A stretch of DNA of 39,811 nt from an uncultured Sphingomonadales bacterium (GTDB taxonomy: Bacteria > Pseudomonadota > Alphaproteobacteria > Sphingomonadales > Sphingomonadaceae). Positions 25,193 to 35,751 of the stretch are shown one piece after another. Positions within the stretch are counted from its first letter, which is position 1. Each line of letters begins with the position of its first letter. The notes under the pieces are model-generated. The model did no database searches. It saw only the letters and a program-made list of their open reading frames with translations, and was not told where the DNA came from. The stretch is taken from assembly GCA_937129355.1 (NCBI GenBank), contig CAKZNA010000151.1:1-39811 (forward strand), written 5' to 3'. A program made the position numbers and the translations under genes.

Positions 25193-26680
25193 ATGGACAA
25201 AAAAATCCTGGTGATCGATGAAGGTACGACGTCAACGCGCGCGATGTTGTTTACGTCAGAAGGGAAACACACCGGGAGCGCACAAAAACCGATTATACAA
25301 CATTATCCCTCCCCTGGCCTTGTGGAACATGATGCAGCAGAGATCTGGGAACATACACTCAGCTGTTGTCAGGAAATGGTCAAAAAAGCTGGTGGTGCAG
25401 AGCATATTGCGGCGATTGGCATTACAAACCAACGCGAGACTGTAGTTTTTTGGGATAGAAGGACAGGTGAACCCGTTGCGCCGGCCATAGTCTGGCAAGA
25501 TCGCCGCACGGCCAGTGATTGTCTTCGTCTGAAGGAGGACGGCCACGAGACTTTGGTGCAGGAAAAGACGGGGCTGCTTTTAGACCCTTATTTTTCTGGC
25601 AGTAAGATAGCATGGGCGCTCGCCAATTGGCCGGAATTGGCAGAACTCGGAGATAATCTCGCTGTTGGGACGGTGGAGAGCTACCTTGTGTACCGCCTAA
25701 CAGGCGGCACTCACATCACCGATGCGACCAACGCTTCGCGGACCGCTTTGATGAATATAGAGAGCGGCGAATGGGATAATGATCTGTTGGATTTGTTCGG
25801 TGTCCCCTCCTCTATCCTGCCAAAGATTGTTGATTGCGCTGGCCCGCTTGGCTCAACCAAGCGCGAAATATTCGGGCAACCAATTCCGATTACCGGAATG
25901 GCTGGCGATCAACAGGCCGCTACGATTGGGCAGTCCTGTTTGGAGTTAGGCCAGACAAAGGCAACCTTTGGAACGGGTGCCTTTATTCTTACGCAGGCTG
26001 GCAAAACAAAACCCAAATCCAAACATAAATTGCTTTCTACAATCGCGTGGCAGCTAAACGGTGAACGGAATTACGCTTTGGAGGGTTCGGTATTTGTCGC
26101 CGGTTCGTTGATGCAATGGCTGCGTGATGATTTGGAACTGTTGAAGGATACAGCCGATAGTGAAATGCTGGCGGGCAGCGTCGATGACAATGCCGGTGTA
26201 TATATTGTTCCCGCCCTATCGGGACTAGGCGCACCTTATTGGCAACCAGATGCTCGCGCGGCAATTTCAGGGCTTAGTTTTTCGGCAAAGAAGGCGCATG
26301 TTGTGAGGGCCGCTTTGGAAGCGATGGCACACCAAGCGCATGATCTAAAAGCTGCATATGCAGCGGACGGTTCCGATTGGAAAGAATTGCGCATAGATGG
26401 CGGTATGGCGGCAAATGATTGGATGGTTCAGGATATCGCGGATATCCTTGGCATTTGCGTCGAGCGGCCGAAATTTGTCGAGACCACTGCATTGGGAGCG
26501 GCGATGCTCGCTGGCGTTGGAGCGGGCATGTATTCTTCACTAGCGGACGCATCGGTGATGCGCGGCGATATTCAAAAATTTAATCCGCGAATGCCAGATT
26601 CCGCGCGGCAATTGCGGCTGAGCGGATGGTTTAATGCTGTAGAATCGGTGCTTGGAACCAGCGGAGGGAATGTTGGCTAA
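25193..26680 (+). CDS. glpK: glycerol kinase
   Basis: GlpK phosphorylates glycerol to sn-glycerol 3-phosphate, the substrate of the adjacent GlpD. The 495-residue protein begins with the nucleotide-binding VIDEGTTSTRA motif (Asp9-Arg16). It contains the glycerol-binding NQRETVVFWDRRTGEPVAPAIVWQDRRT segment, and the second FGGY domain has GMAGDQQAATIGQ, TFGTGAFIL and LRIDGGMAANDWMVQDIAD. ATG 25193 is four bases after the glpD stop; a longer open frame reaches 25142 but overlaps glpD. Its end overlaps the mazG start. Confidence 0.97.
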   Translation: MDKKILVIDEGTTSTRAMLFTSEGKHTGSAQKPIIQHYPSPGLVEHDAAEIWEHTLSCCQEMVKKAGGAEHIAAIGITNQRETVVFWDRRTGEPVAPAIVWQDRRTASDCLRLKEDGHETLVQEKTGLLLDPYFSGSKIAWALANWPELAELGDNLAVGTVESYLVYRLTGGTHITDATNASRTALMNIESGEWDNDLLDLFGVPSSILPKIVDCAGPLGSTKREIFGQPIPITGMAGDQQAATIGQSCLELGQTKATFGTGAFILTQAGKTKPKSKHKLLSTIAWQLNGERNYALEGSVFVAGSLMQWLRDDLELLKDTADSEMLAGSVDDNAGVYIVPALSGLGAPYWQPDARAAISGLSFSAKKAHVVRAALEAMAHQAHDLKAAYAADGSDWKELRIDGGMAANDWMVQDIADILGICVERPKFVETTALGAAMLAGVGAGMYSSLADASVMRGDIQKFNPRMPDSARQLRLSGWFNAVESVLGTSGGNVG

Positions 26681-27437
26681 ACCGGATATATCACCTCTTG
26701 CCGACATTATGCAGCGGTTACGCGACAAAGAAACGGGTTGCCCTTGGGACGTCGAACAAAATTTTGCTTCGATTGCACCTTATACCGTAGAAGAAGCATA
26801 TGAAGTTGCCGATGCCATAGAACGCGCAGATATGGCGGATTTAAAGGATGAACTTGGCGATCTTCTGCTGCAAGTCGTGTTCCATAGCCAAATGGCGGCC
26901 GAAGAAAATGCGTTTAACCTTCAAGCCGTCATAGACGGGATTTGCGACAAAATGGTCCGCCGTCATCCGCATGTATTTGGTGATGCAAGCATCGGGATTG
27001 CAGAGGCGGTTGTGCAAAATTGGGAGCAGATAAAGGCTAGCGAACGGGCCCAAGGCGGCAAAGGTGATAGCGCCTTATCAGGTGTAGCGAATGCCCTCCC
27101 TGCCCTATTGCGTGCGCAAAAAATCCAAAAACGTGCTGCGCGAACCGGTTTTGATTGGCCCGATAAATCTGGTCCAGAGGCCAAGATCGCAGAAGAACTG
27201 GCCGAACTTGACGAAGCCGAAAGCGATGATGATCGCTTCGAAGAAATGGGTGACTTATTGTTCGCCGCGGTGAATTTATCACGTCACAGAGGCATCGATG
27301 CTGAGCTAGCATTAAAGGCTGCTAGTCAAAAATTTGAAAAACGCTTCCGCCTTATGGAAGAAATGGCCGGTGAGAAGTTTGTGGACCTAAACCTTGATGA
27401 GAAAGAAGAATTGTGGCGTCGCGCCAAGAAGGTGTGA
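26670..27437 (+). CDS. mazG: nucleoside triphosphate pyrophosphohydrolase MazG
   Basis: MazG hydrolyses NTPs and dNTPs to monophosphates and pyrophosphate, and lowers ppGpp levels in E. coli. The 255-residue protein has the tandem MazG domains: EEAYEVADAIERADMADLKDELGDLLLQVVFH in the first and EELAELDEAESDDDRFEEMGDLLFAAVN in the second, each with an EExxE...ExxD metal site. The first 30 residues match the usual LRDKETGCPWDVEQNFASIAPYTVEEAYE start. The start could be ATG 26670 or TTG 26673; the GGAGGG at 26663-26668 fits the TTG spacing better. It overlaps the glpK stop and converges on hflX after 13 bases. Confidence 0.94.
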   Translation: MLAKPDISPLADIMQRLRDKETGCPWDVEQNFASIAPYTVEEAYEVADAIERADMADLKDELGDLLLQVVFHSQMAAEENAFNLQAVIDGICDKMVRRHPHVFGDASIGIAEAVVQNWEQIKASERAQGGKGDSALSGVANALPALLRAQKIQKRAARTGFDWPDKSGPEAKIAEELAELDEAESDDDRFEEMGDLLFAAVNLSRHRGIDAELALKAASQKFEKRFRLMEEMAGEKFVDLNLDEKEELWRRAKKV

Positions 27438-27450
27438 ACGTCACTGTCCG

Positions 27451-28791
27451 CTAGTCGTGACCAATCAAGCTACCAAACCGTTTGTCAAACTGTCCCCAAC
27501 TTTGGGCGGTCAACGAGGCTTGAATTTGTATCTCGGTTCCATTGTCTGATGAATTTATAACATGCCCCTTTTGGTGAAGCCAAGCCAGTGCGGCGCCTGC
27601 CGTAACAGGCAGTGAAAATTGGCGTTCCTCATTTGAAGCTATAATAGCTTTGGATACGAAGGTTAACAGTTCAGGAACGCCCTCCCCAGTTTGCGCCGAT
27701 ATAATCCGCACGTCACCGCGCCGCGATGCCAAATGTGATAAACTCTCTTTGATTTCAGGTGATACGCGATCAATTTTGTTCCAAACTTCGATCATCAGCG
27801 GCGTATCTTCGCCTCCCTCACCCTCGGGATCATTTCCTACGCCAAGTTCTTGTAATATCTGAACCACATCATCGCGCTGCTCATCACTGGATCCGTGTGA
27901 AATATCGCGAACATGCAATATGATATCGGCAGAAATAACCTCTTCCAATGTCGCACGAAATGCCGCTACCAGTTGTGTTGGAAGGTCGGACACAAAGCCA
28001 ACCGTATCTGACAAAATCGCTTTCTCAATACCGGGAAGTGTGACCTCCCGCATTGTTGGATCCAAAGTTGCAAACAGCATATCCTCTGCAACCACATCAC
28101 CGAGGGTAAGCCGATTAAACAGCGTTGATTTACCCGCATTTGTATAACCAACCAGCGCTATCACAGGCCATGGTGCCTTTTGCCGGCGTTCGCGGTGCAA
28201 GCCGCGTGTGCGCTTCACTTCGGAAAGTTCGCGGCGCAATCTTGCCATACGATCACGGATAAGTCGCCTGTCGGCTTCGATCTGCGTTTCACCTGGGCCG
28301 CCGAGAAAGCCGAATCCACCTCGCTGCCGCTCAAGGTGGGTCCAGCTTCGAACCAAGCGTCCGGCTTGATAGTCCAAATGAGCCAGTTCAACTTGCAAGC
28401 GGCCTTCGGCTGTGTTTGCTCTCTCTCCGAAAATCTCCAGTATTAGGCCGGTTCGGTCGATTGTTTTGAGACCCGTTTTCTCTTCAAGATTACGTTGCTG
28501 GATTGCCGATAGCCCGCCGTCGATTATCAGTAAATCTATATCAAGAGCTTCGCCGATTGCCTTTATTTCGTCAACTTGACCACCGCCGAGCAGCGTCGAT
28601 GCTCGCGGATTGCGCACTCTGAAATATTTGCTTTCTACGACATACAGGCCAATTGCTAGGGCAAGGCCTTCCGCTTCGGCAATACGTGCTTCTACAGATG
28701 CAACCTGCTTGCCGGCAATTTCTGGAAACACAACCAGCGCTCTAGCGCCGCGAGCAAATTCGTCTGCGTCTTCACGCCCAAAACCACTCAA
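27451..28791 (-). CDS. hflX: GTPase HflX
   Basis: HflX is a ribosome-binding GTPase that rescues stalled ribosomes under heat and antibiotic stress. The 446-residue protein has the N-terminal HflX domain with [11 protein letters not shown], the glycine-rich [20 protein letters not shown] linker and a GTPase domain with GYTNAGKST (Lys221), [10 protein letters not shown] and VWNKID. A short acidic insert ([11 protein letters not shown]) precedes the NKID strand. The start is TTG 28791, which overlaps the hfq stop by four bases (TTGA). hfq-hflX is a conserved pair. The C-terminal tail is short. Confidence 0.95.
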   Translation of the reverse strand: MSGFGREDADEFARGARALVVFPEIAGKQVASVEARIAEAEGLALAIGLYVVESKYFRVRNPRASTLLGGGQVDEIKAIGEALDIDLLIIDGGLSAIQQRNLEEKTGLKTIDRTGLILEIFGERANTAEGRLQVELAHLDYQAGRLVRSWTHLERQRGGFGFLGGPGETQIEADRRLIRDRMARLRRELSEVKRTRGLHRERRQKAPWPVIALVGYTNAGKSTLFNRLTLGDVVAEDMLFATLDPTMREVTLPGIEKAILSDTVGFVSDLPTQLVAAFRATLEEVISADIILHVRDISHGSSDEQRDDVVQILQELGVGNDPEGEGGEDTPLMIEVWNKIDRVSPEIKESLSHLASRRGDVRIISAQTGEGVPELLTFVSKAIIASNEERQFSLPVTAGAALAWLHQKGHVINSSDNGTEIQIQASLTAQSWGQFDKRFGSLIGHD

Positions 28792-29294
28792 TCGCTGTCC
28801 TTCTCGGTTTCTTCAAAACCTTCATTATATTCGGCCAAATTTACCGGGCGTGCTGGCTGAATTGTCGATATCGCGTGTTTGTAAACGAGCTGTGTTACAC
28901 CGTCTCGCTCCAACAAAACTGAAAATAGATCATATGCCGCGATAACACCCTGCAACATTACTCCGTTGACCAAAAATGCGGTGACGGATTCCTGACGATC
29001 GCTCATGGCGTGCAAAAATACGTCTTGTAGAACGCCCGGTCTATGTTTGGTCTTTGCCATCATATCGTTGAAAATCGTAATATCCGGTGACGACGAAGGC
29101 ATGACGGTGGAAATACTATGCTTGTAAACGAGCTGTGATTGCCCGTCGCGGCGGAGCAATACCGAAAAATTGTCGAACCACGTAACAACGCCCTGTAATT
29201 TAACACCTTTTACAAGGAACATCACGACAGGAGTTTTTGATTTTCGGACAGAATTCAGGAAAAGATCCTGCAATCCATTATTCTTGTCAGTCAT
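28788..29294 (-). CDS. hfq: RNA chaperone Hfq with two tandem Sm domains
   Basis: Hfq binds small RNAs and U-rich or A-rich RNA as a ring and promotes sRNA-mRNA pairing. This 168-residue protein contains two complete Hfq units, residues 7-68 and 88-150. Each has the QD(L/V)FL start, a (K/N)GV(K/M)LQGV Sm1 motif and a YKH(S/A)IST Sm2 motif (Lys58-His59 and Lys139-His140). The repeats differ: the rim motif is RKSK in the first but SDRQ in the second, and the distal-face lysine (Lys32, KGVKLQG) is methionine in the second (NGVMLQG). A six-Sm ring would then need only three chains. It is coupled to hflX. To my memory tandem Hfq is known in sphingomonads. Confidence 0.94.
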   Translation of the reverse strand: MTDKNNGLQDLFLNSVRKSKTPVVMFLVKGVKLQGVVTWFDNFSVLLRRDGQSQLVYKHSISTVMPSSSPDITIFNDMMAKTKHRPGVLQDVFLHAMSDRQESVTAFLVNGVMLQGVIAAYDLFSVLLERDGVTQLVYKHAISTIQPARPVNLAEYNEGFEETEKDSD

Positions 29295-29318
29295 TATGTT
29301 TTTCCGTTTATTGTTATA

Positions 29319-29347
29319 TTTTTACGGTCCGCCGACATCTATTTCAA
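29319..29347 (-). promoter_or_regulatory. candidate promoter for hfq-hflX
   Basis: On the - strand, TTGAAA (29347-29342) and TAAAAA (29324-29319) are 17 bases apart, about 25 bases before the hfq start. The rest of the 122-base ntrX-hfq gap shows no clear terminator. Weak motif evidence. Confidence 0.3.
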
Positions 29348-29416
29348 TATCAGCGGCCAAAACGCATCATTCATATAACTTAAGCGGAGATGATAAGCAA
29401 ATTTCAGAATTGCAAG

Positions 29417-30805
29417 TCAGTCGGCATCGGCACCTTGCTTTTTGCGAACAACCACACCGAGAAGTTTCAATTTGCGGTGTAAAGCAGAGCGTTCCATTCC
29501 CACGAACTCAGCCGTTTTCGAAATATTGCCGGAGAAACGTTTGATCTGAACCTGAAGATATTCGCGTTCAAACGATTCCCTCGCCTCTCGCAAGGGAACC
29601 CCCATAAGTGCCGAAACACTGGTATCGGCGCCTTTATAGTTGCTCAATATCTCCGATGGCAGCATATCTGCTTCGATAAATTCTACTCGTTCGGTTGGGG
29701 CAAGAATGATTGTGCGCTCTATTATATTTCTCAGCTGCCTGACATTCCCCGGCCATTCACATGCTTGAAGCGCGGCCATAGCGTCGCTGGAAATCTCTGG
29801 CGGGCTAATCCTGTTTTCTGCGGAAAACCGAGCGGCATAATGTGCTACCAGGTCGGGAATATCTTCCCTGCGTGCCGATAATGGCGGAATACCAACCGGA
29901 ACAACATTCAATCGGTAGTACAAGTCTTCGCGAAACGAGCCAGCTTCAATCTCAGCCGATAGATCGCGTGAAGTTGCAGATACAAACCTGACATCGACAC
30001 GAATTTGACGATCTCCGCCGAACCTTACAAAGCTTTGCTCCGTCAAAACGCGAAGAATTTTACCCTGTGTGGTAAGCGGCATGTCCGCAACTTCATCCAG
30101 AAACAACGTTCCGCCATGTGCCTTTTCAAGCATGCCAGCTTGGATAAGCTGACCATTTTCTTCAATTCCGAAAAGCTCTTCTTCGAACCGGTCCGATGAA
30201 AGTCGTGCAGAGCTGACGGATACAAACGGCGCATCGTGCCGCGGACTCCAACTGTGCAGCAATCTTGCGGCGACCTCTTTCCCGACACCTGCCGGTCCGG
30301 TTATTAAAAGCCGGCTTCCGGTGGCGGCCACTTTTTTCAACGTGGCGCGAACATTATTTATGGTCGTGGAGTTCCCGGTGAGTTCTTCTGCGTGGCCTAA
30401 TACAGCACGCATGGAAGCGTTCTCTCGGCGCAATCGTTCAGTCTCGGTGCCTTTTGCCACGAGATGCAGCAACTTCTCGGCCTCGAACGGTTTCTCGATA
30501 AAATCTACCGCGCCTTCCGAAATGGCGGCAACCGCCGTGTCGATATTCCCATGCCCTGAAAACACAATCACTGGAATGTTTCGATCACGTTCTTTGATAG
30601 CCTTTAACAACTCAAGACCATCCATCGAGGAACCGCGAAGCCAAACATCTAGAAGGATAAGAGAAGGTAGCCGCTCATCCAGCGCAGCTAGCGCCTGATC
30701 GGCAGATTCTGCTGTACGTGTCTCGTAGCCTTCATCGTTCAATACACCCGAAACCAGTTCGCGGATGTCTTTTTCGTCATCGACAACTAAAATATCGAGT
30801 GCCAT
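29417..30805 (-). CDS. ntrX: nitrogen/redox response regulator NtrX
   Basis: NtrX is the response regulator partner of NtrY. The 462-residue protein has a receiver domain with phospho-acceptor Asp53 (LLDVW) and lysine in IEKPFEAEK, an AAA+ domain with Walker A-like GPAGVGKE (about 170-177) and a C-terminal Fis-type helix-turn-helix (NISKTAEFVGMERSALHRKLKLL). The place where sigma-54 activators have GAFTGA is replaced by IEENGQLIQAG (residues 214-224), so it probably does not activate sigma-54 promoters. Other alphaproteobacterial NtrX proteins show the same loss as I recall. Its start directly follows the ntrY stop with no gap. Confidence 0.93.
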   Translation of the reverse strand: MALDILVVDDEKDIRELVSGVLNDEGYETRTAESADQALAALDERLPSLILLDVWLRGSSMDGLELLKAIKERDRNIPVIVFSGHGNIDTAVAAISEGAVDFIEKPFEAEKLLHLVAKGTETERLRRENASMRAVLGHAEELTGNSTTINNVRATLKKVAATGSRLLITGPAGVGKEVAARLLHSWSPRHDAPFVSVSSARLSSDRFEEELFGIEENGQLIQAGMLEKAHGGTLFLDEVADMPLTTQGKILRVLTEQSFVRFGGDRQIRVDVRFVSATSRDLSAEIEAGSFREDLYYRLNVVPVGIPPLSARREDIPDLVAHYAARFSAENRISPPEISSDAMAALQACEWPGNVRQLRNIIERTIILAPTERVEFIEADMLPSEILSNYKGADTSVSALMGVPLREARESFEREYLQVQIKRFSGNISKTAEFVGMERSALHRKLKLLGVVVRKKQGADAD

Positions 30806-33088
30806 TTACTTTTCCCGGTCCAAGTCTGATGAAGTTTTTTCTTTTGATGCAATACCGATTTGTTCGCTCAAAACTGCCGGGCGAAGCACTATTCTGACGA
30901 GTGCGCCCCCGTTTTCGGAATCCTCTAGTTCGATTTCTCCAAAATGTTCTGCAACTATTTTTTGAACGATGGCGAGCCCAAGACCTGAACCGCTTTTCCG
31001 CGTTGTCACATATGGCTCAAGAATTCGGCAACGGTCTGCAGGGAACCCTGCTCCATTGTCAGTAAATTTGATTGTAACGGTGTCGTTAGCGCGATTAAGT
31101 GAGATAGAAACTTCGCCATTTTTGACGGAGCTATCTTGCTCCATATGATCTTTGACGGCCTCGGCAGCATTCTTCAGCAAATTTGTAATGGCCTGACCAA
31201 TTTGCCGCCGATCACAGATCACAGTGATGGCATCTTTGGGTTTTTCGAAATTGAAGGTGATATCGTCATGGGCCACCTCGAACAAGAATACCGAATGGGC
31301 CACAATATCTGTAAGGCTCTCTTCACGGAACACCGGCTTCGGCATTCTGGCAAAAGAAGAAAATTCGTCGGCAATATTACGAAGGTCGCTCACCTGTCGC
31401 ACAATAGTCTCCGTCAACTGCCCAAAGACGTCTGAGTCATCATTGTCATTCTTGAGCTGCTTTCCAAACCGGCGTTGCAGCCTCTCTGCCGCTAATTGGA
31501 TAGGCGTCAGCGGGTTCTTAATTTCATGTGCTATTCGTCTGGCAACATCGGACCAAGCAGCTCTGCGTTGATCTGCTAGCTGCTGACTAATATCTTCAAA
31601 TGTAATCACATGCCCGGTCTCTCGCTCGGAGATTTTTACCGCCAAAGTTTGAGGGTCTGGTCCATCGCCCATTTGAACGACAGCGCGATATTGCTCGTCT
31701 TCCAAAAGAGCTACGAAGCGCGCTGAAACATCCGAAAGCGGTTGGCCAACGATCGTTGTTTCCCCTTCCGGCAGTAGAATTCCAGCCGTAGAATTGGCCA
31801 GCGTGATCATCCTGTTGCGATCAATATTGATGACGCCAGCGGAAACGGATTCCAGAACCGCTTCAATAAAGGCACGTCTATCGTCAAGCTGCTGGTTGGC
31901 GTTTAACAGCGTACTTGTCTGCGTTTCCAAACGGGTCGTCATAGCGTTGAAGGATCTGGACAATAACGCCACTTCATCTTGGCGGTCTGTATCTTCCTCT
32001 ACGCGCGCAGATAGATCCCCGTCAGCGATCTTCTGGGCGGTATCAACAAGGCTGTTAACCGGCTTAATCAAGCGATCTGCAACTACCAAGGCAACCCAAA
32101 CAACAATAGCGATAATCAGCAACGAAATCACATAAAGTGCGATATTGAACTGGAATTGTAACTGCTGAGAGCGCGAAACCATATCACGATAATCGGTCAA
32201 CACCGATTGCGCTTTTTCTCCAAGTTGGAATGACGGCACATCACCTGTACGTTTTGTGAAAAGATACGTTTTTTCCGGTTCTTCAAACAGCACCGTGACC
32301 GCCACGATCCCGTCTTTTTTTACCGAAACAACAAGGCCCTTTCCATTGTTCAATTGGTTCAACATATCACTGTCGATCCAATTTTTCCGCGGGCTATCAT
32401 CCGGTGAAACAACAGCAACTGTCTGCTGGGTTTCGTCGGCCCGAATAGTAACTATGGCAGATTCGCTTAGCTTGCGTCCGAGTACTTGTTTCACATACCC
32501 ATCGAGAAATGCGGGATCATCAGCTGACAATCCTCCCAAAGCAAACCTTAAGTCCCCCGCCATTGTTGTCGTTTCGGCTCCAACATCGTCGAGTTTTTCA
32601 CGGTAATAGCCTGTCGCGAGTTCTCCTGCATTAACGAGCATATCCCTTGCGGAATCTGAAAACCAAAATTGCACTCCGGTTTGGAAGAGGAATGATGCGA
32701 AAATAACCAAGAACAGAGTTGGAATGGCGGCGATCAAGGAAAAGATTGCTACCAGGCGAACATGGATCAATTGTCGGCTCGAAATATCTGCCTTTCGCGC
32801 GCGCGCCAAAGCCAACCGCCGACCTATTAGGACCAGCATAGCCGCCGCCGGCAAAAGGTTGACGATAAGCAACGCCGCCGCTTGATATGGGCGCAGCGGT
32901 TCGGATTCCGGTTGTTGATTTAGCAAAACAAAGGCAGTTAGAGAGGCTATGATAACTAGTGCCGCAAGTACGGCCAGCTCAAGCCATTTCATGGAACGAC
33001 TACGTTCAGACCAAGCCGGCCCGGAGCTTATTCCGAACTGCGCGTCTTCTGCGTCTAGATTTTCTGACTGCATTCCAACTGTGGCCAT
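30806..33088 (-). CDS. ntrY: sensor histidine kinase NtrY
   Basis: NtrY is an inner-membrane sensor kinase for NtrX, linked to nitrogen and redox signals in other alphaproteobacteria. The 760-residue protein has membrane segments near residues 35-56, 69-90 and 108-134, a periplasmic region and a fourth segment near 315-337. A HAMP domain, a PAS domain, a HisKA domain with His521 (RRIAHEIKNPLTPIQ) and an HATPase domain (TNLLKNAAEAV, FTDNGAGFP, KSGSGLGLAIVQKI) follow. It lies 87 bases downstream of ntrC and abuts ntrX. Confidence 0.94.
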   Translation of the reverse strand: MATVGMQSENLDAEDAQFGISSGPAWSERSRSMKWLELAVLAALVIIASLTAFVLLNQQPESEPLRPYQAAALLIVNLLPAAAMLVLIGRRLALARARKADISSRQLIHVRLVAIFSLIAAIPTLFLVIFASFLFQTGVQFWFSDSARDMLVNAGELATGYYREKLDDVGAETTTMAGDLRFALGGLSADDPAFLDGYVKQVLGRKLSESAIVTIRADETQQTVAVVSPDDSPRKNWIDSDMLNQLNNGKGLVVSVKKDGIVAVTVLFEEPEKTYLFTKRTGDVPSFQLGEKAQSVLTDYRDMVSRSQQLQFQFNIALYVISLLIIAIVVWVALVVADRLIKPVNSLVDTAQKIADGDLSARVEEDTDRQDEVALLSRSFNAMTTRLETQTSTLLNANQQLDDRRAFIEAVLESVSAGVINIDRNRMITLANSTAGILLPEGETTIVGQPLSDVSARFVALLEDEQYRAVVQMGDGPDPQTLAVKISERETGHVITFEDISQQLADQRRAAWSDVARRIAHEIKNPLTPIQLAAERLQRRFGKQLKNDNDDSDVFGQLTETIVRQVSDLRNIADEFSSFARMPKPVFREESLTDIVAHSVFLFEVAHDDITFNFEKPKDAITVICDRRQIGQAITNLLKNAAEAVKDHMEQDSSVKNGEVSISLNRANDTVTIKFTDNGAGFPADRCRILEPYVTTRKSGSGLGLAIVQKIVAEHFGEIELEDSENGGALVRIVLRPAVLSEQIGIASKEKTSSDLDREK

Positions 33089-33175
33089 TTAGACACTATC
33101 GCAGCAATAAAGTTGCAATAAAAGCACAAAATGGAGCGACGTGCCGTTCTAGCGTAGCCATGGCTCGCCTCGTCT

Positions 33176-34594
33176 CTATCGCGAATAGAGAATGCCATGT
33201 TCATTCAGTTTTTTGCGCAATGTATTCCGGTTAATGCCGAGTATTTCTGCAGCGCGTAACTGGTTTCCGTTTACGTCTTGCAATATGCGTTTCAGCAAAG
33301 GCGCCTCGAATTGCATGAGAGCGCGTTGATAGACATTCCTATCATGGCCTTCCTTGCCCAAATTTTCGGCAAAGAAAGTCTCTATCGCCTGTTCAAAGCT
33401 AGCGCTCTCAGCATGCGGGATGGGTCTCTTCTCCGGCATAGTTTCCGACGAAATAAGTTCGTCCGAAATCACATTCTCTCGCGATATCAAGGCAAGTCGA
33501 TAGACGAAATTTTGCAACTCTCTTACATTGCCCGGCCATGGCATACGCGACAGCAGTGCAATCGCGTCATCGCTAATCTGCCGTTTTGGAAGTCCTTCGC
33601 CAACCGCCAATGTCAGGAAATGTTCGGCGAGCAGGCCGATATCTTCAGATCGGTCACGCAATGCCGGAATGGCAATGGGCACAACATTCAAACGGTAATA
33701 TAAGTCTTCCCTGAATTTACCATCGGCGATCAATTGGTCCAGATTTTGATTGGTCGCTGCGACTATCCGTACATCTAACCGGATGCTCGCTTTGCCGCCT
33801 ACCCTATTGATGGCGCCACTTTGTAATGCGCGCAGCAACCGTGTCTGCGCCTGGTAAGGCATATCGCCAATTTCATCGAGAAATAACGTCCCGCCTTGCG
33901 CTTGTTCGAACCGGCCTATCGATTGTCCGATCGCGCCAGTGAAAGCCCCTTTTTCATGTCCGAATAGCTCTGCCTCAATTAGGTCCGCCGGAATTGCGGC
34001 CATATTCACGGCAATGAAAGGCCCCGTTTTGCGGTGTCCCATATTGTGAATTGCTTCTGCGACAAGTTCTTTGCCCGTCCCAGACTCGCCCAGGATAAGT
34101 GCAGAAAGGTCATTGCGCAGCAAACGCGCAACCATTCGATAAACGTCCTGCATGGCCGGGCTACGGCCAACCATAGGAAGTTTTTCTTCGAATTTTTCAT
34201 CCGCCGATGCGTCTTGTGGACCCGCTTTCTTTCTCTCAGCCGCCTGTTTGATCGCGGTGATAAGCTCATCCAGATCGAAAGGTTTGGGAAAATATTCGAA
34301 AGCGTCAATTTCAGTGGCGCGAACGGCGGTTTCGAGGGAGTTTTGCGCGGACATGATAATAACTGGCATGTCACCATGACTGTCCAAAACAGGTTGAAGG
34401 CTGGCTATTCCGTCATCGTCTCGCAGCACAACATCCGTCACCATGACGTCAAATTCCTGCTTAGCCAAGAAATCATCCCTACCGGTCGTGGTATCGCAAA
34501 TTGAAACTTTAAAACCCTCACTTTCAAGAGCCGTGCAGACAACAAGGCCGATCGAACTATCATCTTCAACTATTAAGACCCGTCCAGTTGTCAT
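33176..34594 (-). CDS. ntrC: nitrogen regulation response regulator NtrC
   Basis: NtrC activates sigma-54 promoters of nitrogen assimilation genes when phosphorylated by NtrB. The 472-residue protein has receiver Asp54 (VTDVVLRDD), the Walker A motif GESGTGKE (169-176), an intact GAFTGA loop (216-221), the [13 protein letters not shown] Walker B block and a Fis-type helix-turn-helix ([24 protein letters not shown]) at the end. Its ATG overlaps the ntrB stop (ATGA). It contrasts with NtrX, which has lost GAFTGA. ntrY starts 87 bases further along. Confidence 0.95.
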   Translation of the reverse strand: MTTGRVLIVEDDSSIGLVVCTALESEGFKVSICDTTTGRDDFLAKQEFDVMVTDVVLRDDDGIASLQPVLDSHGDMPVIIMSAQNSLETAVRATEIDAFEYFPKPFDLDELITAIKQAAERKKAGPQDASADEKFEEKLPMVGRSPAMQDVYRMVARLLRNDLSALILGESGTGKELVAEAIHNMGHRKTGPFIAVNMAAIPADLIEAELFGHEKGAFTGAIGQSIGRFEQAQGGTLFLDEIGDMPYQAQTRLLRALQSGAINRVGGKASIRLDVRIVAATNQNLDQLIADGKFREDLYYRLNVVPIAIPALRDRSEDIGLLAEHFLTLAVGEGLPKRQISDDAIALLSRMPWPGNVRELQNFVYRLALISRENVISDELISSETMPEKRPIPHAESASFEQAIETFFAENLGKEGHDRNVYQRALMQFEAPLLKRILQDVNGNQLRAAEILGINRNTLRKKLNEHGILYSR

Positions 34595-35751
34595 TTGTTT
34601 TTTCCTGTTTCAGCGGTTGGCAAATAGAAGCAGAACTTGGTCTTTAGGTTCTTTTCGTCGTCACGTTCAAAATGGATTCGACCGTGCATTTGCCGCACCA
34701 ATTTGCGAACGATCGCGAGACCAATCCCCTGGCCGTCTCGTTTTGAACTGACAAAAGGCGAAAATATCTCGTCAGCAATATTTTCTGGGACGCCCGGTCC
34801 ATTGTCGCAAATCTTTATCTCAACGGGTAATTTTGTGGTTTTTCCAGTTTTTTGATCATTTTCTGCTGCGTGCAAAGCGCCGCTCATCACATATCGTGTT
34901 GTGATCTCGATTTGAGGGTCGGTCACATCTGCCAAAGCATCAACGGCATTTTGTAGAAGGTTGATCGCAACTTGCAGCAATCCATCGGAATCGATCAATA
35001 CTTCGGGTATGGATGGATCATAATTGATTGAGATAGGTGGCACTGACGGGTTTGCGGCGCGTATTGATTTAATGGCTCGTTCCAAAACAATATGCACATT
35101 CTGCGGTTCTAGGTTGAGTTCACCGCCGCCGCCTAAATGCTGCATTTGATCGAGAAGGCGGGCTATACGGTCGACCTCAGCTACAATCAATTCCGTCATG
35201 CCAATCTGTGCAGCATCTGCATTACGCGCAAGCAACTGCGCGGCCCCCCGAATGCCTGCCAACGGGTTTTTTATTTCATGCCCCAAAATTGCAGGTGCAC
35301 CAACAGCTTGGTGAGTTCCTATAAGCTGGTTCTCGTTAATATGCTTTCGGGCAGGTTTGCGCGGCGAAATCGTAATTAGACGTAGCTCCGCCTCGTCTTC
35401 GGCGTAGCTTGAAAGGGTGATATCGACGTTTGAAGAGATTTTCGGATGCGTCAATTTCATATTTTGCGCCGTCAAATCACTCGAACTGGACACGAGAATT
35501 TTGTTCAGTCGTTCTTCTTCGAACATCAGACAATCAGATATCGACAGGCCAAGAAGTTTCTGCCGGGCCTTACCCAAAAATGCCTCGCACGCTTCATTTG
35601 CAAATGTAACAATGCCCGCCTCATCCAAAATGAAGAGTGGAATGGGAATATGCGATATTATTGCCGTGCTATCGGGCTGATCGAATGTCGATTGCACTGG
35701 ATTATGCAGCAATGCGTTTGATAAACGGCTCGTAGAAGCGAGAAAGCTCAC
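34591..35751 (-). CDS. ntrB: nitrogen regulation sensor histidine kinase NtrB (GlnL)
   Basis: NtrB is the soluble kinase that phosphorylates NtrC and is controlled by PII protein. The product is about 386 residues: a PAS domain ([28 protein letters not shown]), the H-box [20 protein letters not shown] and the HATPase motifs ([36 protein letters not shown]). No membrane segment is seen. No ATG exists at the start; the best choices are GTG 35751 or TTG 35754, both within the dusB 3' end, giving an overlap of about 50 bases. A TTG near residue 15 is another option. The stop overlaps ntrC. Confidence 0.9.
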   Translation of the reverse strand: MSFLASTSRLSNALLHNPVQSTFDQPDSTAIISHIPIPLFILDEAGIVTFANEACEAFLGKARQKLLGLSISDCLMFEEERLNKILVSSSSDLTAQNMKLTHPKISSNVDITLSSYAEDEAELRLITISPRKPARKHINENQLIGTHQAVGAPAILGHEIKNPLAGIRGAAQLLARNADAAQIGMTELIVAEVDRIARLLDQMQHLGGGGELNLEPQNVHIVLERAIKSIRAANPSVPPISINYDPSIPEVLIDSDGLLQVAINLLQNAVDALADVTDPQIEITTRYVMSGALHAAENDQKTGKTTKLPVEIKICDNGPGVPENIADEIFSPFVSSKRDGQGIGLAIVRKLVRQMHGRIHFERDDEKNLKTKFCFYLPTAETGKNK

